Positions 22,524 through 34,637 of a stretch of 64,000 bases of DNA are shown here, piece by piece. The notes under the pieces are model-generated. The model searched no databases, had not been told where the DNA came from, and saw nothing but the letters and a program-made list of their open reading frames with translations. The position numbers and the translations under genes were made by a program. This DNA comes from Sinonovacula constricta. Taxonomy: Eukaryota > Mollusca > Bivalvia > Cardiida > Solecurtidae. The stretch is taken from the NCBI GenBank assembly GCA_007844125.1, contig CM017561.1, positions 64,399,256 through 64,463,255 on the forward strand, given 5' to 3'. Positions within the stretch are counted from its first letter, which is position 1, and every line of letters starts with the position of its first letter.

Positions 22524-22836
22524 ATGTCGGCAATTATAAATTTGGCTTTCTTGTAAGTATTATTCAATTTTATTTTCTATTAACTAACTATCTTACATTG
22601 TACGTTTTTATGTTATTCTTTTATTTTGCAAGCATTAATAAAAATATTATTTCAATCCTAGTGATCAGCTTAAAATAATAGATCAGTTTCCCAAAATGCG
22701 AAATTTAAGGCGTCATGTGATACGACAAATCGAAAACGAGGCCATACGTGATAGGTTCCAATTTACGCTTATAGAAAAAGGACGACATCGAAAAGTATTC
22801 ATGCTTTCTTTCGGGAAATGCTTGCTTCGAAAGTAA
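22524..22836 (+). CDS. small two-exon candidate ORF, unit 1 copy
   Basis: Exon 1 at 22,524-22,552 (MSAIINLAFL), donor TT|GTAAGTAT, acceptor TTTCAATCCTAG, exon 2 at 22,662-22,836. The two join in frame to 67 aa ending FGKCLLRK. Exon 2 is basic and charged (LRRHVIRQIENEAIRDRF, then IEKGRHRKVFML). The same structure is present at 42,536 and 60,784, where a CGA-to-TGA change ends the protein two codons earlier. No family recognised. It could be an exon remnant of a larger gene, since a further open frame lies just downstream in units 2 and 3. Confidence 0.35.
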
Positions 22837-23197
22837 AAGGCATCTTTACTTTATTGGAATTGGGCGATATTCTGTCGATTAAATGACGATAAACAAAAGA
22901 CTAAGACTTGTAAAGCGATACAATGCTGGAATAAAATTTTACTATGTATCAGTAGGGGAATCATATTTTGTTTTCAGGGCTCTAAATGTTTCGCGCATCA
23001 TTGTTTATTATTGGTTGTTTTTTGTTAATTTGATCTTTATCTATAGCTCTTTTTTATCCTTTGCATAATTAATAATTTGATATTTTTTCCCCTTACAAAT
23101 AAGAAAAATGCTCTTATATTAAATATTTACGTTTAAATGTATCTTGGTATAATGTAATCAGTGGATAAACTAATATCCTAAGTTTGTGTATTTTAGT

Positions 23198-23215
23198 TTA
23201 TAAAAGGGGACATGT
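23198..23215 (+). promoter_or_regulatory. TATA-box-like block
   Basis: GTTTATAAAAGGGGA is conserved at the same place in all three units (23,200; 43,277; 61,529). No gene clearly starts downstream, so this is only a candidate. Confidence 0.25.
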
Positions 23216-23671
23216 AAATAAAAATTCTTACTAAGACTACTTTGGCAAATGTGTGAATGAGTTCAGTTTACTTTAAATGTTTTATACACAATTCTAACAC
23301 TATCAACAATATCCTCTATAAACAAAGAAGCATTTCTGCCGTGATCAAATAAACGATATATCACGGCATAAATCGGGACTATTTTACTGCAATAGAATAT
23401 ATGTTCCTTTTACTTTCCCTATCCACTTTCATATTGTTGACCAAGCTGACATACTGTGATAAATTCTTCTTTTCGTTCACATGGCCTTCGCCTGAAACTT
23501 AACCTATCTTAGAAAGTAACCGTTTTGTTTTACTAATAACATAAGTATTAAGTGAAATAAACCTAACACAGTGCGTAAATTGTAGTTCGCATTGTAGTTC
23601 GCATTTGTGTCCCTTTAAAGTCAAAATATCTTGTAGAACGTATTAGAATGAAAACAGATTTTAAGCTTGAG

Positions 23672-23800
23672 TGATCTAACGCCCAATATATCACGGTTTC
23701 TTGTTCAGGGGCGTAAATTTTATCACTCAGACCTACGGTCCTCATGCTTATATTAATACGCATCTGAACTCGAAACCGTGATATATAGGGCGTTAAATCA
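23672..23800. repeat. foldback (MITE-like) inverted repeat, unit 1
   Basis: Left arm TGATCTAACGCCCAATATAT..GGTTTC (23,672-23,700) and right arm 23,772-23,800 are inverted repeats, matching at 27 of 29 positions and extending further inward around TTCAG/CTGAA. Loop about 70 bp. Present in units 2 and 3. Confidence 0.75.
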
Positions 23801-24145
23801 AGCGAAGATAAAATATATTGCCTAAATTATTTACAATTTTACCCACCCAAGGAAGTCTTTACAATACTGGATTCGTATACTCTCGATATTTTCAGAAAAC
23901 GATGTACCGCATATCTCCATACATCAATATAGGCTTTACAAAAGAATCAAGCACGCTGAGGCTTCAATCTAAATTAAATTTCCCAATTGAAAAGACTTAA
24001 TAGAAACTATTGCTTTACTAGCTCGTGCTACCAGATTTTCTTTGGTTCTAGACCTTGAAAGTTTAGGAGAAAAAAAATCCCATAAACGTATACAGTGAAG
24101 TTACATTAATTTAGTGACCTATATATTCTCATTTTTCATACACTC

Positions 24146-24353
24146 TTAAATGCCCTCTGTTTCGAAAGACGATAATTTCGGTTTTCTGTTGGTTACCATA
24201 CTTTTTTGTTCGCAAAAATCGGCAGACACTGTTAAGTTGTCGTTTTCATTCAATAGCCAATCGGCACAATTTGCAACATCTTCCGCCAAAGAAATGGCAT
24301 ATAATATCATTAATATTTTCGGCAACAAAAACACCGTTATGAGTTTTGTTTAA
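24146..24353. other. conserved short block with overlapping open frames, unit 1
   Basis: Frames on both strands stay open in all three units (plus: FGFLLVTILFCSQKSA; minus: PKILMILYAISLAEDVANCA). The counterparts are at 44,187-44,457 and 62,439-62,766. No family was recognised, and it is not clear which strand, if any, is coding. Confidence 0.25.
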
Positions 24354-24805
24354 ATAGCGGGATAACTTGTTTGTGTATAGATTGATCAGTATCGTACTGG
24401 TTAAGTCCCCTTGTCAAATTCCGGTGTTACAATTGAAAAAATCGCACAGTGTTTCTCTTGAAAACTTTGACATGTTATTTTAGAATGCATAAAAGCTAGT
24501 TCAGTATTATTATAGTTTTCTATTGATTACAACATTGCTCAATGCAAAGAACAATCTATCGAGTACTAAACTATCATATGAACGTCGAATGTCCACAAAT
24601 TATAATATCACGTGACTCGTCAGCCAATCAAAGGCCAGTAAGCGCAATTGCTTTTACATAGGAAGATGAACGTAGGATTGCTTTTCTAGCTCTGACTTTA
24701 AAGCTTTCTTCTCCAGGCCCAACCTCATCCCCTTACCTTCTAATCTGTTCTAATTTTTTTTCCTTCTTTGTTTTGCCCCAGATAGCTGATAGGACTGCTT
24801 TGATC

Positions 24806-25055
24806 CCGTGCCACGACATACCAAAGTTGTAAAAAATTGTCGTGGTATAGCTCCCTTGCTAACGGTCAAGCAATTATACGAGAAGTGCCACGACTGGTTG
24901 GTCCGCTGTCAAGATGTGACTGGGTGTGGCATCATGCCAGGTTCCACGGCATGCTATACACAGTGAATGCAGCACTTTATCTGCTTCACGTGGACACTGT
25001 CTCCAGATAACTGAAATACTGTTGGAGAGGCGACAAACGCAATTAACAAACGCAC
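24806..25055 (+). repeat. SINE family B, head deleted
   Basis: Begins inside the B-box (TTTGATCCCGTGCCACGAC) and continues with ATAGCTCCCTTGCTAACGG and the tail GACACTGTCTCCAGATAACT..ATACTGTTGGAGAGGCGA. Full copies are at 45,405 and 63,650. Relative to unit 2, about 0.5 kb including the tRNA-like head has been deleted just left of it. Confidence 0.75.
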
Positions 25056-25868
25056 ACACAGACGGTTTGTTTCAGTAGCTCTTGTTCTTGGTTGGCGTAT
25101 GATCCACCCAGATAAAGCAATACCAGTAACATGTTCAATAATTTTCTTTCGGGATGCCTACTTTTTACCAAAGTTAATATTAAAACAACATTTCTCAAAT
25201 ATGCTCCTTTTCAATTTACACCTGCCTGGCATTTTCATTGCGGCCTTACAAGTGCACTTTTCTTCCAAGCCATGAACAAGTTGCTTAAAAATAATGTATA
25301 ATACTTTACGTATACGGAAATGCAAAAATGAAAGAAAACTAAAATCAATGTAAAACAGGTGTAAGACGAATAGAAGGAGAATCCAGTAGGTCACATATGC
25401 ACTAGCGTGAGGCTTTTTCAAATAGGCTTTAAAGATATGACGACAAACTATCAGTAAAATTGCATCTTCTCCGGTTTTAATATATTGCAAAAACAACAAA
25501 TACATCAGTTGTTACAAAGAGAGCCTCCATGGAGAAATCTCACCCAGTCCCATTTTCTTCACTCTAAATTAGCTATGAACATCCGTTTATCTTGTGTTGT
25601 TGAATAACAGGCGGGTAGTCATACACAGATGAGTTATTTTATTGGGTCTTCGAGAACGGCGATCCTATATTTATAATTGGTTATAATTAGCTATGGAAAT
25701 ACCTGTGGGGTGAGGTCACAGCTTTAAGAAGCGATCGCATCAAAACGGAAATTATAATTCTATTTTAGCTGAAAAAAAACATTACATTTATACTAAAGTG
25801 TTCAGTTTCTTTTGTTGTGTCTTCTAGAGAAAGACCACACCCAATAAAAATAAACGTAGGGGCTATAA

Positions 25869-27075
25869 ACAAGAGGGCCATGATGGCCCTTAATCGCACA
25901 CCTGAGGACACAGGCTTTAAGTAGGCTCATATTCTGGCATCAAGTAATTAAGAGCTATTTACTTTAGAAATCTTTGATGAACACTGGACCATAAGTGTGG
26001 CAACTGGGTTGATAACATTTTTTTTTTTTAAATTTTACTAAGTAACCTACTGAATCTACATGACCCACTTGAAAACATATGTAAGATTTCATACTGGCAA
26101 AAATTATGGCAAGATTGGTGAAGATTGGACCATCAATGTGGCCTTTAAGTATTTTCACAAGGTTTTTCTAAATTCTGACCTAGTTACCTATTTTTTGACC
26201 CTACATGACCCAATAATATACTCATCCAAGATTTCATGCAAACAAGCAATCTGATCAAGTTTGGTGAAGATTGGGCTATAAATGTGGCCTGTAGTGTGTT
26301 CAAATGCTTTTTTTAAGTCTTGACCTAGTAACCTTTTTGGACCCCATATAACCCAGTTATGAACTTATTCAAGATTTCATGTAGGTAAACATTTTGATCA
26401 AGTTTGGTGAAGATTGGGTCATAAATGGGGCTTCTAGTGTGTTCACAAGCATTTTCTAAGATTTGACCTAGTGACCTACTTTTTTACCCCAAGTGAACCC
26501 ATAACGAACTCATTCAAGATTTCATGCAGTCACACATTCTGTCCAAGTTTGGTGAAGATTGGGTAATAAATGTGGTCTCTAGTGTATTCAAAAGTTTTTT
26601 TCTGAGATTTGACCTTGTGACCTACTTCTTGACTGCACGTGACCTAATAATGAACTCATCCAAGATTTCACGCAGACAAACATTCTGACCAAGTTTGATG
26701 GAGATTGGGCTATAAATGTGGTCTCTGGTATGTTCACAGGTTTTTCTAAGCTTTGATCTAGTGACCTACTTATTGAGCCCACGTAACTCAGTTATGAAAT
26801 CACCCAAGATTTCATGCAGGCAATCATTCTTATCAAGTTTGGTGAAGATTAGGCCATAAATAGGCCTCTAGTTTGTTCACAAGCTTTTCCTAAGCTTTGA
26901 CCTAGTGACCTACTTTTTGACCCCATATGACCCAATAATGAACTCATCCAAGATTTTATGCAGACAAACATTCTGACCAAGATTGATGAAGATTGGATAA
27001 GAACTGTGGCCTCTAGAGTGTTTGCAAGCTAAAATGTTGACGCCACACGACGGACGACGGACGAAGCGGTATCAG
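25869..27075. mobile_element. 145-bp modular repeat element (non-autonomous), unit 1
   Basis: Opens with ACAAGAGGGCCATGATGGCC, then about seven imperfect modules containing CAAGATTTCATGCAGACAAA, AAGTTTGGTGAAGATTGGG and TTTGACCTAGTGACCTAC. Closes with GACGGACGACGGACGAAGCG. No protein is encoded. The same copy at the same place in unit 2 (46,499) shows that it predates the duplication. Confidence 0.8.
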
Positions 27076-28639
27076 ACACATGTGTAATATTTGTTCGGTA
27101 TTCGGGACTTTTTTAGATTTAAACTTCATGATTTTACTTTGTATTAAAAATATTACTTTGCAAAGAAAGAAATTGGTCATATAAATTCAATGTTTTTGTT
27201 GCGTGTTGTAAAAGATTTTCGCGCTAAGGTGGATGTTGGTGACTTCGTACCATTTCAAAGTCGTACCACGATTATTCATATGGAAATTTCGTATGACATT
27301 TGTTGAGTAGTTGTTGTTCAAAGAAGTTGCAGTGTTGACCTAGACATTAAAAAGTGCCATTCACACTAACAAATTTACTCAGATAGCAACATAAGGGTTT
27401 CAAAACAATGCTATCCCACAATAGCAAATGAAGTTGTGCCACTATGCTAAATATGCGTAGCTTTCTGACATTATTTCAGGCGACTTTGATGCTTTGCATC
27501 AACTTTTTCTTGTAGACCATTATCAAAGGTATGCTACTTCAGACGACCCAGTCGACGGTTAGTTGGTGGCATGTTCTATTAGTTACTATATTTTTTTCTA
27601 TTTTGTATACGTAAGTACTTCTTTAATATTTGCAACATTTAACATGTATACAAAGTGCATTGTGTATAGTAATTGTCAAGGGGATAAGACAAAAAAACGA
27701 AGAAGTGAACTGTGTGCTTTGCTGGATAGTATTCAATGTGTTCCAAAATTATTATTGTTTAAATATTCGGTATTAATTTTTCATATAATATGCTTTATTT
27801 TTATAATATCGTTCCAAAAACAGACTTAAGAGAACGACATAATGCGTTTATTGAATGTTTGTTTTGTTTTTTGTTACATTGCAGGATCACAATTACTGTC
27901 ATATTAGTGACGTCCAGAAAATTATTGGTGAAGGAAGACTCCAAATTTAAGCCTGGGTAGAACCACCGGCGCACCGCAGGTTAGCTGGAAATGAATCCAG
28001 TTTTATTATCACAATTAACAAGTGTAAATAGTATTTTCTTATCACATTTTTTAATTAAAACAACTTCATATAAATGTGCTTTCAACAAATCAAAACAACC
28101 CTCATGTTTCGTGTGTTTTTTTTCTCTCTGAGGCATAAGGAACCCCATAAATACAACATGAAGTTAATGTTTTAAATTTTTAATAATAAAGCCACACACC
28201 AAATAACACTGTTAAAACAATATCGAATAATAATTTGGTAAATAATGATATAATGTTATTAGTACTGAAATAGATGACATTGCTCTTTGATAAAACAAAA
28301 CATTGTCCTCTTCAACAGGAGGTTTTCATTACATCAAAACGACTCTGTAGCATAAAAAGCTACAATTAATGAACAAAATCTTTATTTGAATCATCATTAG
28401 ATGACATGATAGTAAAACAAAAATACAACACAAGATCTCTGAAAACAATTTGTACTGTGACCATTTATTAAGGTAAGGCTAGCTATCTGTGTTTCCATTT
28501 CCTTAAGCTTGAACAAAATGGTTTTACACAAATTAAAAACGAAACATCCCCTTCCACATCCTAAGAAAAAAAGCAGCACACAAAAACAAAACTACATACT
28601 ATTAAGCAGTATCAATTATATGAGTACTTACAAGCAATA
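27076..28639. other. unit 1 spacer with a SINE-A tail
   Basis: Colinear with 47,826-49,100 and 50,250-50,790 of unit 2. Contains a SINE family A tail at about 27,880-27,990 (CAGGATCACAATTACTGTC, TGGGTAGAACCACCGGCGC). No gene seen. Confidence 0.6.
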
Positions 28640-28966
28640 CACAGTCGGCACTCGTTGTCTCGACTTTGTTCGGACCTGAAGAAAATTATCGAGACAAAAG
28701 TAGTTCGACAGATAAATGCTTACTTATTGACTGTCCGCCATCTTGTGTTGGTGTGAGAACAACACTCGCATAAATTTTGACTTGTATTTCATACAGAGCA
28801 AATTAAATAAGAGATACATGTACTTCTTTCTTGTCATATTTTAATATGCAATATTCGATTATGAAATACTTTGATAATTGAATACATAATATACAACATG
28901 AGAAATATATGTTCAATATTTACAACATCAACAACAATATGCGGTGATTAGCTTCTGTTCGGTCAT

Positions 28967-30020
28967 TTATCTTTTTTCCGCCGATACAAAGAAATCGGTA
29001 ATTGACTTCTGCTTCGAGAGGACGCTACTGTAAAATCTACGCCGGATGAATCTCTCAATTTCGTCTAATTTCTTCTGTTCGTCTCTGGCATACTCATTTT
29101 CTCCCATTTTGCGTGGCAGGAAAACAATTTCAATCGCCGTTAATCCATTCACAAGAGGGTGTGCGGGACAGTTATCAACAATAAGGGCTATCTTTCTGCG
29201 TTTTCTTTTCATGTTTTCTTCAAGAATGCGGACCCATTCAGTAAACAGCTGGAAAGCCATCCAGGCCTTCTTGTTTGCTCGGTACTGTGTTGGTAGCATT
29301 TTTACGTTTTTAAAGCACCTTGGCTTTTCTGCTTTGCCTATTACGAGAAGTGGTAGTTTTTCTGTCCCTGACATGTTTGCACACACCAGTGCAGATAGAC
29401 GCTCCTTGCTTACTTTTCCACCATGACAAGGAAGAGTTTTGAATTCATATGTCTTGTCCGGCATTGCTCTGTAAAAATGGCAGTCTCGTCGGCATTGAAA
29501 ATGTCTTCAGGTTTATATGCCGACAAAATTACCGCCAACCTAGTTTGCCATTGTTCAAATGCAGCACTGGTCTGATCAACCGACTTTGATTCTCCGCTTA
29601 CTTTCTTGAACGTGATTCCATGTCGAGCTTTAAAGCGCTCAAGCCATCCCACTGAGCCTTCAAATTCTGACGGCAGGATGTTTAGTTGCTGTGCAAACTA
29701 TCTTGCTTTACTTCGGAGTGTTTCTCATTCTATTGGAGCATTCTGCTCTCTTGCATTTTTAAACCATGCAAGCAACGCAGTTTCTATTTCAGGAAATTTC
29801 GCTGTTCGACCTCGTTTTTTCTCTGGCTCGATATTTCCTGAGAGAAATTTTGCCTTGATATCATCTTTCTGTTTCAGCCATGTTGATAGGGTATTTGAAG
29901 GCACGCCAAATTCAGCCGCCTATCTGTTTGTTGGTCTTTTTCCCTTGTTCAACTGCAATTATTGCCTCGTATTTTTCTCTGTAGCTTTTTACAGTCAATT
30001 TTCTCTTTGTGCCTTTACTA
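28967..30020 (-). pseudogene. pogo/Tigger transposase, degraded
   Basis: Minus strand, N to C: psq/CENP-B type HTH (GTKRKLTVKSYREKYEAII and FGVPSNTLSTWLKQKD), second HTH (VGWLERFKARHGITFKKVSG), DDE catalytic block 1 FNADETAIF, block 2 LIVDNCPAHP, IEIVFLPRK. Then the third-acid region (normally after FLPPNTTSHLQPLDQG) is deleted and the frame jumps to a C-terminal tail with KQKSITDFFV. Three in-frame stops (in RPTNR*AAEF, IE*ETL and KAR*FAQ) and a frameshift near 29,430 inactivate it. QKSITDFF is a good PCNA-interacting (PIP) box; pogo transposase is known to bind PCNA. Confidence 0.85.
28988..29011 (-). other. PIP-box codons in transposase tail
   Basis: Encodes QKSITDFF, matching Q-x-x-(I/L/M)-x-x-aromatic-aromatic near the C-terminus of the Tigger-like transposase. 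Confidence 0.6.
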
Positions 30021-30247
30021 GCACTCGATCCAGATATCCCCCGGGTTGGGTACCGGGACCTTCTCCAAATTTCTCGAGCGCCGCAAAGTCACGTGTCGTA
30101 TTACAACAGTCGGAAGCCATGTTGAAAGTAATGCAACAGTCAGATGTATCGGGCATTAAATACGTGTAGCAACAGTCGCGTGGCATAATACACTCACAAT
30201 TAAGGTAGGTTTGAGTGAATGCAATCACGCCAATCAATTATGTAACG

Positions 30248-32125
30248 TAGTAATTTAAGATACTAACCAATCCAAGCATTACGCATTTATTTATTATATA
30301 ATATATTTGTTCCAAAGGGGTTACTTCCCTTTGACTATTCATCTTACATAGGTAATAACTACCTATTTTCAAAGCAATCTTAGTAGAGGGGGGTCCATTA
30401 CCAAATTATATGTTTGCTATTCATACTCTTTTTGTATTTTATGATCTGAATTAATCTGGTATTTACATGTAGTAAATAAATGTAGTATTGGCCACTTCCA
30501 GCAACATTGTTGTTTTAATGCACTTTTGATTTTAAAGTCAACAGAAAGTAAGATTTTTGCCTTACTTGTCTTCATGGATATCTGACACCCTTGACATGCT
30601 TAATACAAACATATTACAGGTAGGCAAGTAGTGCTCGTTTGGCAGCTGTCTGATAAGTATCTGAATTATTTGATGCTATGTCTTAAGACACATCAATATA
30701 CTTGTATACCTTTGCACATACTTGTAACAAATAACATATAACACAAAGTATGGGTGACAAATGTTGCAATCTAAATTAACTAAAATGGATCATAAGTGGC
30801 ATCAAACCATTTTTTTTTCAACAAAATAAATGAATGAAATAGATTAAGCTATTTAAATTGCAAGTGTAAAACATTTTATGTGAAAAAAGGATTGAATCTT
30901 CATACACAACCAAAGACTTGTTTTTCACTTACATTCATCATACATTTATAACAATGTCAAGGTAAAATACAAAGACTTGTATCCTATTTAAACCGAAATG
31001 TCACTGGAAGTGGCATATGCTCGGAGAGATGCAAGGACCATGAATATGGCCTTGACACTTGATATAACATTGACCTTAATGATTGCAGATGTTAAGTGTT
31101 CTAAACCAAACACCTCCATGGGTATGTTTACAAGATGGTGAAGTTTGACTGAAATACTGCAAAGAATATGGATGTTAGGGCTGAGACACAAAATGGAATG
31201 ATTGGATGTACAGATATACAAGCGGAGGGAGAGATGGACAGGCAAAGGGACAGATGGATGGACAAAAGGACAGATCCACAGGCAAAGGGACAGATGGACA
31301 GGCAAAGGGACAGATGGATGGACAAAAGGACAGATCCACAGGCAAAGGGATAGATGCACAGGCAAAAGGACAGATGAACAGGCAAAGGGATAGATGGGTG
31401 GACAAAAGGACAGAACCACAGCCAAAGGGATAGATACACAGGCAAAGGGACAGATGGGTAGACAAAAGGACAGATTCACAGGCAAAGGGATAGATGCACA
31501 GGCAAAGGGACAGATACACAGGCAAAGGGATAGATGCACAAGTAAAGGTATAGATGGACAAAGGGACAGATGGATGGACAAAATGACAGATTCACAGGCA
31601 AAGGGATAGATGCACAGGCAAAGGGACAGATGGACAGGCAAAGGGATAGATGCACAGGCAAAGGGATAGATGCACAGTCAAAGGGACAGAAGGACAGGCA
31701 AAGGGATAGATGCACAGGCAAAGGGACAGATGGACAGGCAAAGGGATAGATGGACAGGCAAAGGGATAGATGCACAGGCAAAGGGATAGATGCACAGGCA
31801 AAGGGACAGAAGGACAGGCAAAGGGACAGATTGACAGGCAAAGGGACATATAAAGGGACAGGTGGACAGACGAAGGGACAGATGGACAGGCAAAGGGACA
31901 GATGGACAGATGAAGTGGACAGACAAAGGACCAGAAATAAAGCGATACATGGACAGACAAAATGTGTGCTTAATGCCTATGGATAAAAATTGTATCGAAG
32001 GTTGATCAAAAATTAAAGAATGACTAATTGAGCAGGAAATGTAAATTTGCAGCAAAAGTGGTAAATTATATTACCTGAAAAACTTAGCATATATTTCAGA
32101 AAAATCACAAATTTGATATGTTGAG
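30248..32125. other. unit 1 spacer carrying the 20-bp minisatellite
   Basis: Colinear with 50,796-52,295. The only distinct feature is the minisatellite listed separately. No gene seen. Confidence 0.6.
31210..31930 (+). repeat. 20-bp purine-rich minisatellite, expanded
   Basis: Tandem GGCAAAGGGACAGATGGACA-type units with variants (GGGATAGATGCACA, GGACAAAAGGACAG), about 35 copies. Almost stop-free in several frames on both strands, so long repetitive ORFs (SLCLSICPFACPS style) are artefacts. The unit 2 homologue (51,757-52,140) is about half as long. Confidence 0.95.
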
Positions 32126-32133
32126 TTATACAT
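32126..32133 (+). repeat. 8-bp target site duplication, left
   Basis: TTATACAT, repeated exactly at 35,267-35,274 and present once at the empty site in unit 2 (52,296-52,303). Confidence 0.9.
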
Positions 32134-32387
32134 TAGGGTGGCTCTTAAAATGGTGATTTTTCAAAAATCAATATATTTAAACGTCTTACCCCTCAAATGT
32201 GTTCCATTTGATGAGAAAACACTTTGTGGAAAGTTTAAACAATATATTTTAATATTTAGAGGTAGCTCAATGACCTTGAAATTCAGAAAAGTAGTAAAAA
32301 AAATCAACAAAATGTCTATATTTGATATATATGATTTTTTTTCAACTGTACATCACTTTTTGTTCAATCAGTTTTCAATACTTTAGT

Positions 32388-34461
32388 CTAAAAGTTTCCA
32401 CCAAAATTTTTAGGGCACATTAGTGTTTGTTTTCTGCTATCCGGATATAATCTCCGGTGTTCCTCAAAGACTTGCAGTAGGAACTGCAGTTTAGTTTCAT
32501 TTTTGGTTAACAGTCCACTATACTCCCGAATCAGAGCAACACCACGCCTAGCTTGATCATATACAACCTTTAGAGACTCCAGTGCTTCTCTTGCTTGTTT
32601 GTTATCATCTCTATCATGCCATGCATCTGGGTCAATATTGATAAAGTCATGCGGAATATCCATCATTTGAAACAGTTTTATAGACTTTGGTGTAACAAAG
32701 TCCTGTAGGTTGTTGCCTGGGAGTGATTTAAAATCAACTCATACTTTCTTGGCATGGTCAGGTTGTTCATCTTGGTCACCGTCCATCTTTTTAACGCCTC
32801 AATTATACTTCGTTTTGTTGCGGAGCTGACATCACAATAAAAAAACACCAGGCCGACAAGTTCTGGAGACAGGTACCATAAGTGGTTGGATAATTTCCGT
32901 GCTGTTGCCTTCGAGATGTTTTCATGAATTGATTTGTACTCAAGAGGTGACTTCAATAATTGTGAGTCATTAAAAGGTGCACATACTGCCTGAAGTAGAC
33001 ACGAACTACAAACGCACACACGTCAAGCAATCCTCATTCTTCTGCAGGGGTAAGCTTGAACTGAGCGTTTACTTCCAGATTTTGAGACTGTATATGACCT
33101 TGGACATCCAGCGTGCATGGTGCATTGCACCTGGTGACAGGGATGACACTCCACGCGCAGGAGCTGAACCATAAAACACGATCACAAGTTTCAGGAATTC
33201 TTTATAATCGTCCCTTGGCAGCTTCTGTTCAATATACTTGCTAGCATAATGTATGGTGCTTTGTCGTATGTCTTCCACAAGACTTGCCACATCAGAATTT
33301 GCAATGCCTGGTTCATACTTGTTTGTGTCAACAGATTTTCAGTGTTCCTGGAAGCTTTTGAAAAGAGGAACTTCCAACGAAGATGAGCTCCCCATGCACA
33401 CTTGGAACACTGCTCCTATTATAAGTTCCATAATGTGATGCCTACAAGCCAGCGACTTTCCCAAGCGTTTTTTCTCGAAGAACACAGGCATCAGCAAGTC
33501 TACTAGTGTTGGAGCTAGTGGTGTCGAAACACATGACTTGAACCCTGTTGCCAATTTCCCAGTCTTCAATTGCCTCAAATACAGCAGCAGCCTGGGCTGC
33601 ACCAGTCCCAGATTCAAGCTAAGCAACTGTCAGTAGTTGTGAAACATTTTTTCCTGTCACTAACACTAGGAGGCGGTCAACCTTATCCTTTCCAGTCAAA
33701 TCTTTTATAAGCTTTCCATCACAGTGAACTACAAGAGGAACAAGCCTCTGACTTTTTTCTCCTTTATTTCTGCAGTTCTCTTTTGTCGAAATTTCGATCT
33801 GTTTCTTCTTATTGTGGATCTGTTAATAGCAAGTTCATAACATTTTGGCCCAAGCTTTTTGCTGTTTCGGAAACGACCATTGTAGCCTTTTTTCATCAAA
33901 TTTGTCACAGTCTTCTTTTTAGCTGGTATCTGTTGTATCAGATCTTGAAGAAATAAGCTCAGCTGTTGAACAACGTGTTTGCTGACTATCTTCCATTTTG
34001 CATCTTCTTGTCGGCATTCCATTTTTTCTTTCTTTGTGTTGCCCTTTTCTCCTTATCAGCTAGCGTTTGATCTACTCAGACCATTGATCCTCTTCTTCCT
34101 CACGCTGGGCTAGCAAAAAATCCTCATCTTCTTGTAATACTGATGAACTGGTAAGAGCGTTGGCATGAGCACCATCAAAAAGATCATCAAGCTTGGAAAC
34201 AAAGTCTGCCTCTTTTGCAAGTTGAGTTGGTGGATCGGTTTCCACTCTTCAAATACTTTCTCAAGCTTAGTTTGAAAGTTCTGGTGATCCTTTATTGGAA
34301 GTCTATCTTTCAACCAACACTTTGCTATTTCTGTAATAGTAACTGCTGATGATTGTCTAATTGTTTGTTAGACGCAATGATGGTAGCTTGCTGCCCGTTA
34401 AAACGGTTACTGGTTCTCCAAGAAGATACAACTTAGTTTTGGATCTTGTTGCCTTTGCCAT
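32388..34461 (-). pseudogene. transposase of the hAT-like element, degraded
   Basis: Start MAKATRSKTKLYLLGEPVTV at 34,461. Downstream pieces in several frames: KDHQNFQTKLEKVFEEWKPI, LVVHCDGKLIKDLTGKDKVD, MCFDTTSSNTSRLADACVL, LACRHHIMELIIGAVFQV, SSLSPGAMHHARWMSKVIYS, LWYLSPELVGLVFF and a C-terminal end NFGGNF at 32,388. The order is uninterrupted, so this is one gene of about 650 aa with stops and frameshifts (for example TNN-stop at about 34,370). HCDGK and CFDTTSSNT are plausible catalytic-Asp blocks, and CRHH resembles the hAT C/DxxH motif. The family is one I remember as uncharacterised proteins in cnidarians and molluscs. Confidence 0.7.
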
Positions 34462-34537
34462 TGTTTATATCTGAAAGTTATGTACATTACAGATAAAAGT
34501 TCTTCATTCTGAATATTTTATTGACAATTAATTGTGT

Positions 34538-34637
<100 letters not shown>

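Larger units (their letters stand above)
28640..30247 (-). mobile_element. Tigger/pogo-like DNA transposon insertion
   Basis: The sequence is missing at the same place in unit 2 (about 50,795) and unit 0 (about 16,262). Flanks read CAATA and TAGTAATTT, consistent with a TA target. The left end starts CACAGTCGGCACTCGTTGTC, as expected for CAGT-type pogo termini. A matching inverted repeat was not found at the right end, so that end is probably damaged or replaced. It encodes the broken transposase at 28,967-30,020. Confidence 0.75.

Noticed and set aside
29046..29426. 126-aa plus-strand ORF (and 29,606-30,169)
   Set aside because: Antisense shadows of the Tigger-like transposase, which has recognisable motifs on the minus strand.
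31128..31960. Several overlapping long ORFs on both strands (Cys/Pro/Leu-rich or Gln/Asp/Lys-rich)
   Set aside because: They are translations of the 20-bp minisatellite, which lacks stops in many frames. There are no start context, homologs or codon bias.
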